Positions 17,847-25,928 of a stretch of 64,000 nucleotides of DNA are shown piece by piece. Where the stretch lies: the NCBI GenBank assembly GCA_964552675.1, contig CAZKHJ010000006.1:48290-112289 (forward strand), in the 5' to 3' direction. Each line of letters begins with the position of its first letter. Position 1 is the stretch's first letter. Both the position numbers and the translations under genes were made by a program. A model generated the notes under the pieces. The model was not told where the DNA came from, ran no database searches, and worked only from the letters and a program-made list of their open reading frames with translations. Source of the stretch: Sulfurimicrobium sp964552675 (GTDB lineage: Bacteria > Pseudomonadota > Gammaproteobacteria > Burkholderiales > Sulfuricellaceae).

Positions 17847-18259
17847 CGCAGCCCTTTTCCCCGCAGATGCTGGACCAGGGCCACGTCTTCCTTCTGGATG
17901 TGGCGCTCCACGCAGTCGGTCAGGAAGGCGGTGATCAGCACGGCGCGGCTGGGATTGTCGGGGTTGAGCGCCTGCATCATGGTGTTTGCCTCGCGCAATA
18001 GCTCGGCATGTTCGGCGGTGTGCTGTTCCATGCCGGGGAAGTCGTGTTCGCGCATCAGGTCGTATTCATGATCGAAGTGACCCTCGGCATAGCGCAGGAT
18101 GCTTTCCATGTGCTGGCGCGCCTGTTCGCAGTTGCAGCCGTTTGCCACGGCGTCCGACAGTGCATTGACCAGGTCGACCAGGCCGTGGTGCTGGTGGTCG
18201 ATGGAGGCGATGCCCAGGCTGTGGCGTTTGTCGTCCCAGACCAGATGGAATTTCTGCAT
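17843..18259 (-). CDS. Bacteriohemerythrin
   Basis: This 138-residue four-helix protein carries the di-iron ligands of hemerythrins: the HQHHGLVDLVN helix, HFDHEYDLM (HxxxE), the HTAEH pair and the C-terminal RHIQKEDVAL (HxxxD). Such proteins bind oxygen reversibly, and in microaerophilic bacteria they may store, sense or deliver O2. It starts at an ATG with AAGGAG eight bases upstream. The downstream neighbour in the same direction is none; upstream lies the lytic transglycosylase, 23 bases away. Confidence 0.9.
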   Translation of the reverse strand: MQKFHLVWDDKRHSLGIASIDHQHHGLVDLVNALSDAVANGCNCEQARQHMESILRYAEGHFDHEYDLMREHDFPGMEQHTAEHAELLREANTMMQALNPDNPSRAVLITAFLTDCVERHIQKEDVALVQHLRGKGLR

Positions 18260-18282
18260 GGTTCAGACTCCTTGATGCTGCG

Positions 18283-18909
18283 TCAGGAAGCCGGCTGACC
18301 GCTCCTGCTTGAAATACTGCTGGTGCGGCCGGGATAGGACCAGCCGTTGCGCCAGGCGCCAACTACCAGCGTGGGATATTCGGGGCGGCCCAGGCTGCCG
18401 TTGTAACGCCCGAGCGCGCGGTACAGGTCACCCTTTTCGATGTCGAGGTAATGGCGCAGGATGGTGCAGCCATAACGCAGGTTGGTGCGGATGTGAAACA
18501 GGTTGTTGTCGCTGGCGCCGATGAGCTTGACCCAGAACGGCATCACCTGCATGTAGCCGCGCGCGCCGGCGCTGGAAACGGCGTATTTCTTGAAGCCGCT
18601 TTCAACCTGGATGAGGCCGAGCACCAGTTGCGGGTCGAGTCCGGCGCGGGTGGCTTCGTAATACACCGTTTTGAGAAAATCCAGCCGGGTGGCTCTGTTC
18701 GGTATGCGTTTTTCCAGGCGGCGCGACATGTCTTCCAGCCAGATTTCGCCTTCCACCTGAGAGGGAAAAACCACGCGTGGCGGTACGCTGTCGCTCACCG
18801 ATTTGTACAGCGAGGCCTTCACGCTGGCGGAAAGCGGCTCGTAAAGCTGCGCCCCGGCGTGAACCGCCAGGGGAAAGAGCAGGAACAGTATCCCGATCAG
18901 TTTTCGCAT
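18283..18909 (-). CDS. Lytic transglycosylase (SLT/MltE-like)
   Basis: This 208-residue protein has a signal peptide (MRKLIGILFLLFPLAVHAGA). The goose-lysozyme-type domain has its catalytic Glu in LGLIQVESGF, followed by AVSSAGARGYMQVMPFWV and LRYGCTILRHYLD, the standard family I transglycosylase motifs. It cleaves peptidoglycan to 1,6-anhydro products. It overlaps the 3' end of proS by 13 bases on the same strand, so it is likely cotranscribed; this proS-transglycosylase pairing is common in betaproteobacteria. The last 15 residues are Ser-rich and low in complexity. Confidence 0.9.
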   Translation of the reverse strand: MRKLIGILFLLFPLAVHAGAQLYEPLSASVKASLYKSVSDSVPPRVVFPSQVEGEIWLEDMSRRLEKRIPNRATRLDFLKTVYYEATRAGLDPQLVLGLIQVESGFKKYAVSSAGARGYMQVMPFWVKLIGASDNNLFHIRTNLRYGCTILRHYLDIEKGDLYRALGRYNGSLGRPEYPTLVVGAWRNGWSYPGRTSSISSRSGQPAS

Positions 18910-20612
18910 AACTTTGATGTGACGAATTCCAGCGCCGAATTCAAGGCGATGGCCTGCGCTTTTTCATCGCGCCGCCCCTGGTATTCGAGGTTGCCTTCCT
19001 TGAGGCCGCGCTCGCCCACCACGATGCGGTGCGGGATGCCGATCAGTTCCATGTCGGCGAACATCACGCCGGGGCGCTCGTCGCGGTCGTCGAGCAGCAC
19101 TTCGATGCCGGCGGCCTTGAGTTCGCCATACAATTTTTCCACGGTATCTCTCACCAGCTCGCTGCGCCCCATGCCGATGGGCACGATGGCCAGTTCGAAG
19201 GGAGCGATGGCGCGTGGCCAGACGATGCCGCGCGCGTCGTGGTTCTGCTCGATGGCGGCAGCCACGATGCGCGATACGCCGATGCCGTAACAACCCATTT
19301 CCATGATGCGTTCCTTGCCCGATTCATCGAGGAAGGCGCAGTTCATGGCGGAGGAATACTTGTTGCCGAGCTGGAAGATGTGGCCGACCTCGATGCCGCG
19401 ACACAGTTCCAGCGTGCCCTTGCCGTCCGGGCTGGGGTCGCCCTCGACGGCGTTGCGGATGTCCACCACTTCCTTCAGTTCGGGCAGGTCGCGGCCAAAA
19501 TTCACGCCGGTGAGGTGATGGCCGTCCTCGTTGGCGCCGCAGACGAAATCGCTCATCACGGCCACGGCGCGGTCGGCGATGATGGGAATGTTGAGCCCGA
19601 CCGGGCCGATCGAGCCTGCCTTGCAACCGGCTGCGGCGAGAACCTGCGCATCGCTGGCGAAGCGTACTTCGTCGGCGAGCTGGATCAGCTTGGCGGCCTT
19701 GATCTCGTTCAATTCGTGATCGCCGCGCAGCAGCAGTGCCACCACGCCGCCGTCACGGCCTTCGACCAGCAGGGTTTTGATGGTCTTTTCCGCCGGCACC
19801 TTGAGAAAATCGCACACTTCCTCGATGCTGTGCTTGCCCGGTGTGGCGATCTTCTGCAGCGCCTGGGCGGGCGCGGGGCGCGGCGTGGCGGGCGAGACCG
19901 CTTCGGCCAGCTCCACGTTGGCGGCATAGTCGGAATTGGGGCAGAAGGCGATGGCGTCCTCGCCCGAGTCTGCCAGGACGTGGAATTCATGCGAGCCGGA
20001 ACCGCCGATGGCGCCGGTATCCGCCGCCACGGCGCGGAATTTCAGCCCCAGGCGGGTGAAAATGCGCGAGTAGGTGTCATACATCACGGCATAGGTCTGC
20101 TCCAGCGAGGCGCGATCGGCGTGGAAGGAGTAGGAATCCTTCATCACGAATTCCCTGGCGCGCATCACGCCGAAGCGCGGACGGATCTCGTCGCGGAACT
20201 TGGTCTGGATCTGGTAGAAATTGATTGGCAGCTGGCGGTAGCTCTTGATCTCGCGCCGCGCGATGTCGGTGATCACTTCCTCGTGGGTGGGGCCGAAGCA
20301 GAAGTCGCGCTCGTGGCGGTCCCTGATTTTCAGCATCTGCGGCCCGAACACGTCCCAGCGCCCGGTTTCCTGCCACAGCTCGGCGGGCGTGACAGCCGGC
20401 ATCAGGAGTTCGATGGCGCCGCTCCGGTCCATTTCCTCGCGCACGATGTGCTCCACCTTGCGCAGCACCTTCAGGCCCAGCGGCATCCAGCTGTACAGGC
20501 CGCTGCCCAGGCGCCTGATCAGGCCGGCGCGCAGCATCAGCCGGTGGCTGACCAGTTCGGCTTCAGTCGGGGCTTCCTTGAGGGTGGAGAGGAAAAATTG
20601 GGAAACGCGCAT
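18897..20612 (-). CDS. proS: Prolyl-tRNA synthetase
   Basis: This 571-residue protein is a full-length bacterial-type ProRS. The class II catalytic core shows the motif 1 region RKVEHIVREEMDRSGAIELL, motif 2 PTHEEVITDIARREI and motif 3 GIGVSRIVAAAIEQN. A YbaK-like editing insertion spans about residues 240-380 (KTIKTLLVEG, GVNFGRDLPELKEVV), and an anticodon-binding domain sits at the C-terminus. The editing domain hydrolyses Ala-tRNAPro. It is divergent from the spermidine-synthase-like gene over 49 bases. Confidence 0.97.
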   Translation of the reverse strand: MRVSQFFLSTLKEAPTEAELVSHRLMLRAGLIRRLGSGLYSWMPLGLKVLRKVEHIVREEMDRSGAIELLMPAVTPAELWQETGRWDVFGPQMLKIRDRHERDFCFGPTHEEVITDIARREIKSYRQLPINFYQIQTKFRDEIRPRFGVMRAREFVMKDSYSFHADRASLEQTYAVMYDTYSRIFTRLGLKFRAVAADTGAIGGSGSHEFHVLADSGEDAIAFCPNSDYAANVELAEAVSPATPRPAPAQALQKIATPGKHSIEEVCDFLKVPAEKTIKTLLVEGRDGGVVALLLRGDHELNEIKAAKLIQLADEVRFASDAQVLAAAGCKAGSIGPVGLNIPIIADRAVAVMSDFVCGANEDGHHLTGVNFGRDLPELKEVVDIRNAVEGDPSPDGKGTLELCRGIEVGHIFQLGNKYSSAMNCAFLDESGKERIMEMGCYGIGVSRIVAAAIEQNHDARGIVWPRAIAPFELAIVPIGMGRSELVRDTVEKLYGELKAAGIEVLLDDRDERPGVMFADMELIGIPHRIVVGERGLKEGNLEYQGRRDEKAQAIALNSALEFVTSKLCEN

Positions 20613-20661
20613 GTTATGATCCGGACGGTTCTGAAAGAATTAAAGAGTCGACTATTTTAGC

Positions 20662-21450
20662 ATGGGATTTTTAAGTAAATGGCGTGCCCGCAAGGGGGCA
20701 GAGGGGCCTGGCGCGGTGGACGTCAGCGAACGCGATGGCGTGCGCTACCTGCATCTGGGCGGCGTCACGGTGCAAAGCGCGATGCGCGTCAGCGCGCCGA
20801 ATGAGCTGGAGCTGGCCTATACCCGTGCCATGATGGGATTTCTGCTGTTCCATCCCGAGCCGCGCAAAATCCTGATGATCGGGCTGGGCGGCGGCTCGGT
20901 GGCCAAATTCGTGTATCACCGCTTGCCCGAAGTTCAGACCCGCGTGGTGGAAATCAGCCCGCAAGTGGTGGCCGCAGCGCGTAGCCATTTTTTTGTGCCC
21001 GAACCCGACCAGCGTTTGCAGATTGAAATCGGTGATGGCGTGGAATATGTGCGCAATCATGCGGCCAGTTGCGATGTGCTGATGGTCGATGGCTATGACG
21101 ACCGCAGCCTGGTGGAAGAGCTGGCGAGCCAGCGCTTTTACGATGACTGCGCGGCCGCGCTGGCGCCGGACGGGATGCTGGTGGTCAATCTGTGGAGCAG
21201 CGACAAGCTGTTCGATGTCTATTTCCGGCGCATCGAAGCCAGCTTCAATGGCCTGCTGCTCTCGATGCCTGCCGGAAAAATGAGCAATATTATCGTGTTC
21301 GGCTTCAAGCGCAGCCCCGGCAGTCCGCGCTGGCAGGAACTCAAGGAACGGGCCAAAAGCCTGGAAACGGAATACGGGCTGGAATTCCCCGAATTCCTCA
21401 ATGCCCTGCGCAGCCTCAATGAGCACAGCGAAAAGCGCTTGCTGATCTGA
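20662..21450 (+). CDS. Spermidine-synthase-like methyltransferase-fold protein
   Basis: This 262-residue Rossmann protein has the glycine loop ILMIGLGGGSVAKFVY, the acidic residue in TRVVEISPQVVAAA and a DGVEYV strand. This is the layout of polyamine aminopropyltransferases. The active-site strand reads VLMVDGYDDRSLVEELAS, without the usual D-x-x-D-P-x-G pattern, so spermidine synthesis is doubtful. The family is often annotated as spermine/spermidine synthase in betaproteobacteria, without experimental support. It lies alone between proS and the antitoxin gene. Confidence 0.75.
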   Translation: MGFLSKWRARKGAEGPGAVDVSERDGVRYLHLGGVTVQSAMRVSAPNELELAYTRAMMGFLLFHPEPRKILMIGLGGGSVAKFVYHRLPEVQTRVVEISPQVVAAARSHFFVPEPDQRLQIEIGDGVEYVRNHAASCDVLMVDGYDDRSLVEELASQRFYDDCAAALAPDGMLVVNLWSSDKLFDVYFRRIEASFNGLLLSMPAGKMSNIIVFGFKRSPGSPRWQELKERAKSLETEYGLEFPEFLNALRSLNEHSEKRLLI

Positions 21451-21513
21451 ATATCGGGAGATGCCTGGATTAGCCCGCAGACATCACCATGATGTTTTCT
21501 TGCCTTGTGGCTT

Positions 21514-21915
21514 TCAGGTTGCCCTGACCTCGGACAGCAGATCGGGGTGTCGATCCAGCACCTTGAGCAGTTTCACCAGCGCCAGGGGTGGCTTGGTCTT
21601 GCCGTTTTCGTAGCGTGAAAAGGCATTGACGCCGCCGCCGAAAATTTCGGCCGCTTCCTTTTGATCGAGGTGCAGCTTTTTGCGGACACTGGCAATGAAC
21701 TCCGGTTGAACAAACGCCGCATTCACCTGCTTGTTGAATTCGCGTATCAGCAGCCCATACCGCTGTGCCTCGGCCATGTCCAATACCACTTCAGCACAGG
21801 CCGGGCAGTAGTCGCCGGTCACTGCCGGGATGAGGGTTGTTTCGCCTTTGTAGATGTAGGGCATGTCGCGGGTGTCATGCACCAGTTCAGCCGCGCCGCA
21901 AACGGGACATTTCAT
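21514..21915 (-). CDS. MqsA/YgiT-type antitoxin-like regulator, apparently without a toxin
   Basis: This 133-residue protein has an N-terminal zinc-finger with two CxxC pairs (CPVCG and YCPACAE). A C-terminal helix-turn-helix of the MqsA type follows (RKKLHLDQKEAAEIFGGGVN, then SRYENGKTKPP). MqsA binds both the MqsR toxin and its own promoter. The second ATG (21915) has AAGGAG at ideal spacing; the first is at 21921. In the classic operon the toxin precedes mqsA, but only about 200 bases separate this gene from divergent rppH, too few for mqsR. It is therefore an orphan, perhaps a free-standing regulator. Confidence 0.85.
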   Translation of the reverse strand: MKCPVCGAAELVHDTRDMPYIYKGETTLIPAVTGDYCPACAEVVLDMAEAQRYGLLIREFNKQVNAAFVQPEFIASVRKKLHLDQKEAAEIFGGGVNAFSRYENGKTKPPLALVKLLKVLDRHPDLLSEVRAT

Positions 21916-21969
21916 GTTCATAGCTCCTTGAACGACACGATCAGCACGTCATCAATACATTAATGGAAA

Positions 21970-22006
21970 AATAACCTAGTTGGTTTATTTTGGCAAGTAG
22001 GTTATT
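21970..22006. promoter_or_regulatory. Inverted repeat, likely operator of the MqsA-like regulator
   Basis: AATAACCTA at 21970-21978 and its exact reverse complement TAGGTTATT at 21998-22006 are separated by 19 bases. MqsA of E. coli is known to bind palindromes built from AACCT and AGGTT half-sites, so these half-sites fit the adjacent MqsA-like protein. The spacing is wider than in E. coli. The site lies about 55 bases upstream of that gene and about 120 upstream of rppH, so it could affect both. Confidence 0.6.
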
Positions 22007-22125
22007 GGTGCGGTTTGAGTAATTTAATCGCTGGCTTAAATCATTGCTTGGGCACCTCGGCTTTCAATGCCGGGCGAAATGTGAAAAAATTGCCGTAACT
22101 TAACGAATTCCAAAGCGAAGTAAAA

Positions 22126-22626
22126 ATGATTGACCAGGACGGTTACCGCCCGAATGTTGGCATCGTGCTCTGCAATGCCAAGAATGAGGTATTTTGGGGC
22201 AAGCGCATCCGCGAACACTCCTGGCAGTTTCCCCAGGGGGGCATCAAGTCCGGCGAGTCGCCGGAGCAGGCGATGTATCGCGAGCTGCACGAGGAAGTGG
22301 GCCTGATGCCCGAGCATGTGCGCATTCTCGGCCGTACCCAGGGCTGGCTGCATTACGACGTGCCGCAGCACTGGGTAAGGCGCGAATGGCGCGGCAGCTA
22401 CCGCGGGCAGAAGCAGATCTGGTATCTGCTGCGACTGGTCGGGCGCGATTGCGATGTCCGCCTGCGCGCCACCAGCCATCCCGAGTTCGATGCCTGGCGC
22501 TGGCATCATTACTGGATTCCGCTCGAATCGGTGATCGAATTCAAGCGCGATGTTTACCGTCTGGCGCTGAACGAATTATCCGCCTTTCTTGAAGCTGATC
22601 GGCAGACGGATACCATCTCCGGCTGA
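22126..22626 (+). CDS. rppH: RNA pyrophosphohydrolase RppH
   Basis: This 166-residue Nudix protein begins MIDQDGYRPNVGIVLCN, as RppH proteins do. It carries the Nudix box GGIKSGESPEQAMYRELHEEVG, with all Glu ligands present, and the downstream segments RTQGWLHYDVP and RGQKQIWYLLRL. RppH removes pyrophosphate from the 5' end of mRNAs and starts their decay. In many proteobacteria rppH lies beside proS; here the spermidine-synthase-like gene and the MqsA-like gene lie between them. Confidence 0.96.
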   Translation: MIDQDGYRPNVGIVLCNAKNEVFWGKRIREHSWQFPQGGIKSGESPEQAMYRELHEEVGLMPEHVRILGRTQGWLHYDVPQHWVRREWRGSYRGQKQIWYLLRLVGRDCDVRLRATSHPEFDAWRWHHYWIPLESVIEFKRDVYRLALNELSAFLEADRQTDTISG

Positions 22627-22752
22627 AGATAAGGATATTGAACCTCCGCCATCAAATCTTTTGATTAAATGCGCGTTCCCCTTCGAGTAGCATAGACCCA
22701 AGGGCAAAAAAGCCCGGCATTTGTCAGGAAAATTACAAGAGGAGAGACGCGC

Positions 22753-23352
22753 GTGACCAATATCGAATACACCCCGATCACTTCCGCCAAGCTGGAGAAG
22801 GGGGCTTCCTTCCACCGTACCGAGCGGATTTTCGATCTGATCAAGCTGGATGATCCCGCCTCTGCCGTGATGACGGATCTCAAGAAAGTGAGCGCGGTGA
22901 CCATCGCCGAAAAAGCGCCGATCGACGCGGCCAATGCGCGCATGAAACACCGTGGCGTGCGCCTGCTGCTGGTGGTGGATGACGCCGACACCGTGGTGGG
23001 CCTCATCACCTCCACCGACACCCATGGCGCCAAGCCGATCCAGCACATCCAGAAACACGGCGGCACCTATCGCGATATCCTGGTGCAGGACATCATGACC
23101 ACGCAGGACAAGCTCGAAGTGATCTGCATGGACGACATCAACCGTTGCCGGGTGGGCAATATCGTCGCCACCCTCAAGCAGGCCGGCCGTTCCCACGCCC
23201 TGGTAGTGGATCGCCACGAAAAGGAAAACAAGCAGGTGATCCGCGGCATCATCTCCGCGTCGCAGATCGCGCGGCAGCTGGATATCGATATCCCCACCAC
23301 CGAAATCGCACAAACCTTTGCCGAAATCGAGGCGCTGCTGGCAAGCGCCTGA
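22753..23352 (+). CDS. Two-CBS-domain protein
   Basis: This 199-residue soluble protein has two CBS motifs. The first (about 35-95) contains SAVMTDLKKVSAVTIAEKAP and VVGLITSTDTHG, and the second (about 115-185) contains VQDIMTTQ and GIISASQIARQL. CBS pairs bind adenosine nucleotides and tune enzymes or transporters, but nothing is fused here, so it probably acts on a separate partner. The start is a GTG at 22753 with GGAGAG upstream. A strong terminator follows at 23372. Confidence 0.85.
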   Translation: MTNIEYTPITSAKLEKGASFHRTERIFDLIKLDDPASAVMTDLKKVSAVTIAEKAPIDAANARMKHRGVRLLLVVDDADTVVGLITSTDTHGAKPIQHIQKHGGTYRDILVQDIMTTQDKLEVICMDDINRCRVGNIVATLKQAGRSHALVVDRHEKENKQVIRGIISASQIARQLDIDIPTTEIAQTFAEIEALLASA

Positions 23353-23371
23353 GCGGGGGAGCTTCACGCTG

Positions 23372-23405
23372 AAGACAAGACGGGGCTGCGGCCCCGTTTT
23401 GTCTT
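23372..23405 (+). terminator. Terminator hairpin, copy 1
   Basis: The arms AAGACAAGACGGGGC and GCCCCGTTTTGTCTT close on a TGCG loop, with a T-rich right arm. It follows the CBS gene by 20 bases. An almost identical hairpin occurs at 25929-25960, on the far side of the integron remnant. Confidence 0.8.
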
Positions 23406-23553
23406 AATGGGAGATATCAGACAGTTTTATTTGGCTCTCTTTGCCTGCATTCTTTAACTGGTCATCCCGGTCCGCGTATTTCTACTCACAGTCCGGCATT
23501 CTTCTCTTGAGTTCTCCTCCAGCCGTGGCGCGCATGTGGGGCAGGCCGTTACC

Positions 23554-23754
23554 CTAGGTCCAACCGGGGGAGATGGCACCGTTGGCGTCGTAGCTCAGTT
23601 GTGAAATAAAGATAAAGCGTTTTATCCAATTAACATATTGTGTTTCAGTTCGAATGCTGTAATGCTTGACTCTGATTCGTTCACGAACCTGATCGAGCAA
23701 CTTGGGCGTGCTGGAATGGACAGGTGTGTTTATGTTCAACCAAAACTTGTTCAC
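23554..23754 (-). pseudogene. intI: Integron integrase, N-terminal remnant
   Basis: This 66-residue reading frame contains PKLLDQVRERIRVKHYSIRT, then ETQYVNWIKRFIF. This is the N-terminal core-binding part of integron integrases (LLDQxRExIRxxHYSxRTExxYVxWIxxFI). After WIKRFIF the similarity ends: the usual FHxxRHP and the catalytic tyrosine recombinase domain are missing, so the gene is truncated and inactive. The orientation, minus strand with cassette-like genes to its right on the plus strand, is that of an integron. The bases around it (23406-23553 and 23755-23863) hold no other gene that I can support, and no clear attI was identified. Confidence 0.8.
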
Positions 23755-23863
23755 AAATTAAGATAGAACCATTTATAAATATGAAATTACCAACAAAACG
23801 GCGCCAGGTTTTACCCATCGTGTTTCCGGGTTATGCACTTAATTAGGTGTATATTTGGCGATT

Positions 23864-24370
23864 ATGAAAACACTAATCTATATCTATACACTTGCCCTTC
23901 TCCTTATTTTTTCTCCGGTTGTTGCAAAATCTGATGATTTTTCTATTGAAGAAAAAGACCTAAAACCTGCATCAAAAGCTATTGATTCCGCAATCCGAAA
24001 AACCAACGAAGTGGAAGCTGACTGTAAATTTATCGGAAAACCCATTGACCTATCAGGGCAAGGTGCAAAGTCTGATTTTGTTGTAACTACAGCAAATGCA
24101 TGTAACTGGGGAGCAAGTGCAGGCCCAGTATGGATAATAAGAGGTGCCAAAATAGTGCTAAGCACTAGCGCCTACGCTATCAAGCTAAAGTCTAAAAAAG
24201 ACAATGGTCTATTTGCGATTCAAACATCCCATGGTTCTGCTGGCGTAGCCTCAGTTGAATATTGGTCATTTACAGGCAAGAAATATAAAAAAACACAGTC
24301 CTATATATTTACGCCGGATGATGAAAAAACATGTAAGGATCATAAAGATATTTGCCCATGGCAATTCTAA
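23864..24370 (+). CDS. Secreted hypothetical protein, likely integron cassette gene
   Basis: This protein of 168 residues begins with a signal peptide (MKTLIYIYTLALLLIFSPVV, cleavage near AKS). The mature domain has several Cys (VEADCKFIG, ANACNWG, EKTCKDHKDICPWQF) that may form disulfides. I do not recognise the family. Its AT-rich codon use (many AAA, ATA, ACA) differs sharply from the GC-rich neighbours, which points to horizontal transfer. The ATG at 23864 is preferred to an in-frame TTG at 23855. An attC-like site begins at its 3' end and an integrase remnant lies upstream, so it is probably the first cassette. Confidence 0.65.
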   Translation: MKTLIYIYTLALLLIFSPVVAKSDDFSIEEKDLKPASKAIDSAIRKTNEVEADCKFIGKPIDLSGQGAKSDFVVTTANACNWGASAGPVWIIRGAKIVLSTSAYAIKLKSKKDNGLFAIQTSHGSAGVASVEYWSFTGKKYKKTQSYIFTPDDEKTCKDHKDICPWQF

Positions 24371-24427
24371 ACACTAATCCATCAAATGGGACAGGCTAAA
24401 GTCGGCTCCTTATGTCAACATTAGAGG
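24365..24427 (+). repeat. attC-like site 1 (63 bp)
   Basis: The site runs from TTCTAA to CATTAGAGG. Its right half, CGGCTCCTTATGTCAACATT, aligns with the right half of the better attC at 25505-25567 (CGGCTC-TTA and ACATT-G-G are shared). The left arm pairs loosely with it (CATCAAATGGGACAGGC against GTCGGCTCCTTATG). It lacks a perfect GTTRRRY core (ATTAGAG instead), so it is degenerate. Its length equals that of site 2. Confidence 0.45.
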
Positions 24428-24471
24428 CCAGAACCACATGCCATGCCCCTTCCTTTATATCTTCTAGGCCC

Positions 24472-25503
24472 ATGAAATATGCACTCGCAACTTGGTCAAT
24501 GCTTATCGGCTTGTACTCGGCATGCGGAAATGCAGCAGATGATAACTACCTGACACATCCAGCCCGCTTTGAATGGCAGCCAAGTGCCTTATTCGAAGGG
24601 GTTTTCGAAGATGGAACGCCTTTTCAAGTCCATTTTCAATATCCCAGGCCCGAAGTTACTCAAGGTAAGGATTGGGGAATCCAAACCGTACACGGCCAGT
24701 ACTGGTACCCAAGAAAATTTGGCGGACGAACTATTGCATTTCGCATGGAGACGCCGCGTGACAATGCTTTCCGCATGGTTGTCATGACTGCCAGTAAAAA
24801 CCCAAAAGAGGCAGAGACAGAAGTATTCGAGGGCACCATTTCCGCAGACCGCAAGACCGCCTCTGGGGTTTGGACCGATCTTAGGCGCATGAAGAAGCTA
24901 AACTTTTCAATGCGGCGGCTCGTTGACTACAAGAGGATCTATTTGTCTGTACCAGCTAAGGTTATCAACGGGTTGCCAATAGATCGCCCTTTTGTCTTCG
25001 ACTCGTCTTTTCCAGTTTTTGGTGATCCCAATGTCAACCGCTGGATAGCAAAATTTGCGTCTGAATGTAGTCATGACATGGAATGTCTCAATGATGTTGA
25101 TGTGGTCTGGCATTCAAAGGCATCGTTTTCGCTCAAGGCAAGCATCTGGGGCTATAGTCACGGAATGGCGCACGGCAATAGTTACACCGCCTACGCACAC
25201 TTCATCAACACCTCATCGCACCCTATCCAGGTTGCTCTTGACCACTTTGTGAGCACGTCACCAGATTGTCTCGGAAGAATCTCCAATAGGATTATTGCTA
25301 CCCTATCAAAGGGTGAGTACGGTCGGCCAGAGGATGGCGCATTGACGAATTGGAAGACGGCGAAATTCCTTCCAACTCCTCAAGGAATACTGTTTACTTT
25401 CGACCCATACGAAGTCGGCGCCTATGTAGATGGCCCGGCAGAAGTATTTGTCCAGCGTCAGTACCTTGGTAACTGCCTCCGGTACTTGCCGAGTCATGAT
25501 TGA
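24472..25503 (+). CDS. Exported protein with DUF3298-like C-terminus, likely integron cassette gene
   Basis: This protein of about 343 residues has an N-terminal signal peptide (MKYALATWSMLIGLYSACGN). A middle region is not recognised. The C-terminal segment reads GILFTFDPYEVGAYVDGPAE, the pattern (F-x-PYEVxxYxxGP) at the end of DUF3298/RsiV-like domains. An ATG 60 bases upstream is in frame but falls inside the attC-like site, so 24472 is preferred. The GC content is lower than in the surrounding core genes. An attC follows directly. The function is unknown; the DUF3298 fold suggests an extracytoplasmic binding or sensing role. Confidence 0.65.
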   Translation: MKYALATWSMLIGLYSACGNAADDNYLTHPARFEWQPSALFEGVFEDGTPFQVHFQYPRPEVTQGKDWGIQTVHGQYWYPRKFGGRTIAFRMETPRDNAFRMVVMTASKNPKEAETEVFEGTISADRKTASGVWTDLRRMKKLNFSMRRLVDYKRIYLSVPAKVINGLPIDRPFVFDSSFPVFGDPNVNRWIAKFASECSHDMECLNDVDVVWHSKASFSLKASIWGYSHGMAHGNSYTAYAHFINTSSHPIQVALDHFVSTSPDCLGRISNRIIATLSKGEYGRPEDGALTNWKTAKFLPTPQGILFTFDPYEVGAYVDGPAEVFVQRQYLGNCLRYLPSHD

Positions 25504-25504
25504 A

Positions 25505-25567
25505 TCCTACCCTTCGATCAAGCAGGACGCCGCAAAAGCGTGGCGGCTCTTAACTTTACATTGGGCG
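25505..25567 (+). repeat. attC recombination site 2 (63 bp)
   Basis: This site follows the classic attC layout: left part CCTACCCTTCGATCAAGC, inner stem GACGCCGC-AAAA-GCGTGGCGGC, then CTTAACTTTACATTGGGCG. It aligns along its length with known attC sites of the aadA type (TCAAGC, GACGCCGC, GCGGCTTAA, then the core TTGGGC). The core G of GTTRRRY is A here. It lies two bases after the stop of the preceding gene, exactly where a cassette attC should be. Confidence 0.75.
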
Positions 25568-25569
25568 TC

Positions 25570-25689
25570 ATGAATACGGCCATATCGAGTACCATCATTC
25601 TCTCCCTGATCGCAGTATTTGTGCTGTGGTCGGTATTGATGCCGAAAAGAACAAAGGAGCAGAGGCAGGCCTCAAGTTCTTTGGCGTAA
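25570..25689 (+). CDS. Small membrane peptide, possible third cassette
   Basis: The reading frame codes for 39 residues beginning MNTAISSTIILSLIAVFVLW, a single membrane span, with a basic tail (MPKRTKEQRQ). It starts three bases after attC site 2, the expected position for a cassette gene, but has no recognisable family and no clear ribosome site. It overlaps another open frame at 25626. Real coding is uncertain. Confidence 0.3.
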   Translation: MNTAISSTIILSLIAVFVLWSVLMPKRTKEQRQASSSLA

Positions 25690-25847
25690 CAGAGGTTGAG
25701 TTGTTGGAGCTACGATCAGAGAATGTAATTGATGCCCTTCGCATTTCCGAAGAGTTTCCGGCACAAGTTAGCCTTGAGGCATGTTACGGTTTGGAGGGTA
25801 GCTTCAGGTGTGCCGCTGTCGAGGTGTTATCTCTGATGCCTACCTGA
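25626..25847 (+). CDS. Uncertain open frame in the integron remnant
   Basis: A GTG-started frame of 73 residues includes KFFGVTEVELLELRSENVID, then EEFPAQVSLEACYGLEGS. The residue composition is protein-like, but it overlaps the small membrane frame in another register. The two might be parts of one frameshifted gene. I see no family. The rest of the 490 bases between the DUF3298 gene and the membrane-fusion gene holds only attC site 2 and the second terminator copy. Confidence 0.2.
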   Translation: MVGIDAEKNKGAEAGLKFFGVTEVELLELRSENVIDALRISEEFPAQVSLEACYGLEGSFRCAAVEVLSLMPT

Positions 25848-25928
25848 TTGACCACGAACTCAACCTATCCGAGCAGAGTCGAACCAGTCAATATGAAAAG
25901 GGCACCCTGTTTAGCTGATATCTATAGT

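Noticed and set aside
20662..21450. True spermidine synthase
   Set aside because: The Rossmann fold fits, but the aminopropyltransferase active-site pattern after the DG strand is not kept, so only a spermidine-synthase-like call is made.
23554..23754. Intact integron integrase
   Set aside because: Only the N-terminal domain is present; the catalytic tyrosine-recombinase part is missing, so it is listed as a pseudogene.
23755..23863. attI site next to the integrase remnant
   Set aside because: GTTATGC at about 23831 resembles a core site loosely, but there is no second binding repeat or good match to GTTRRRY.
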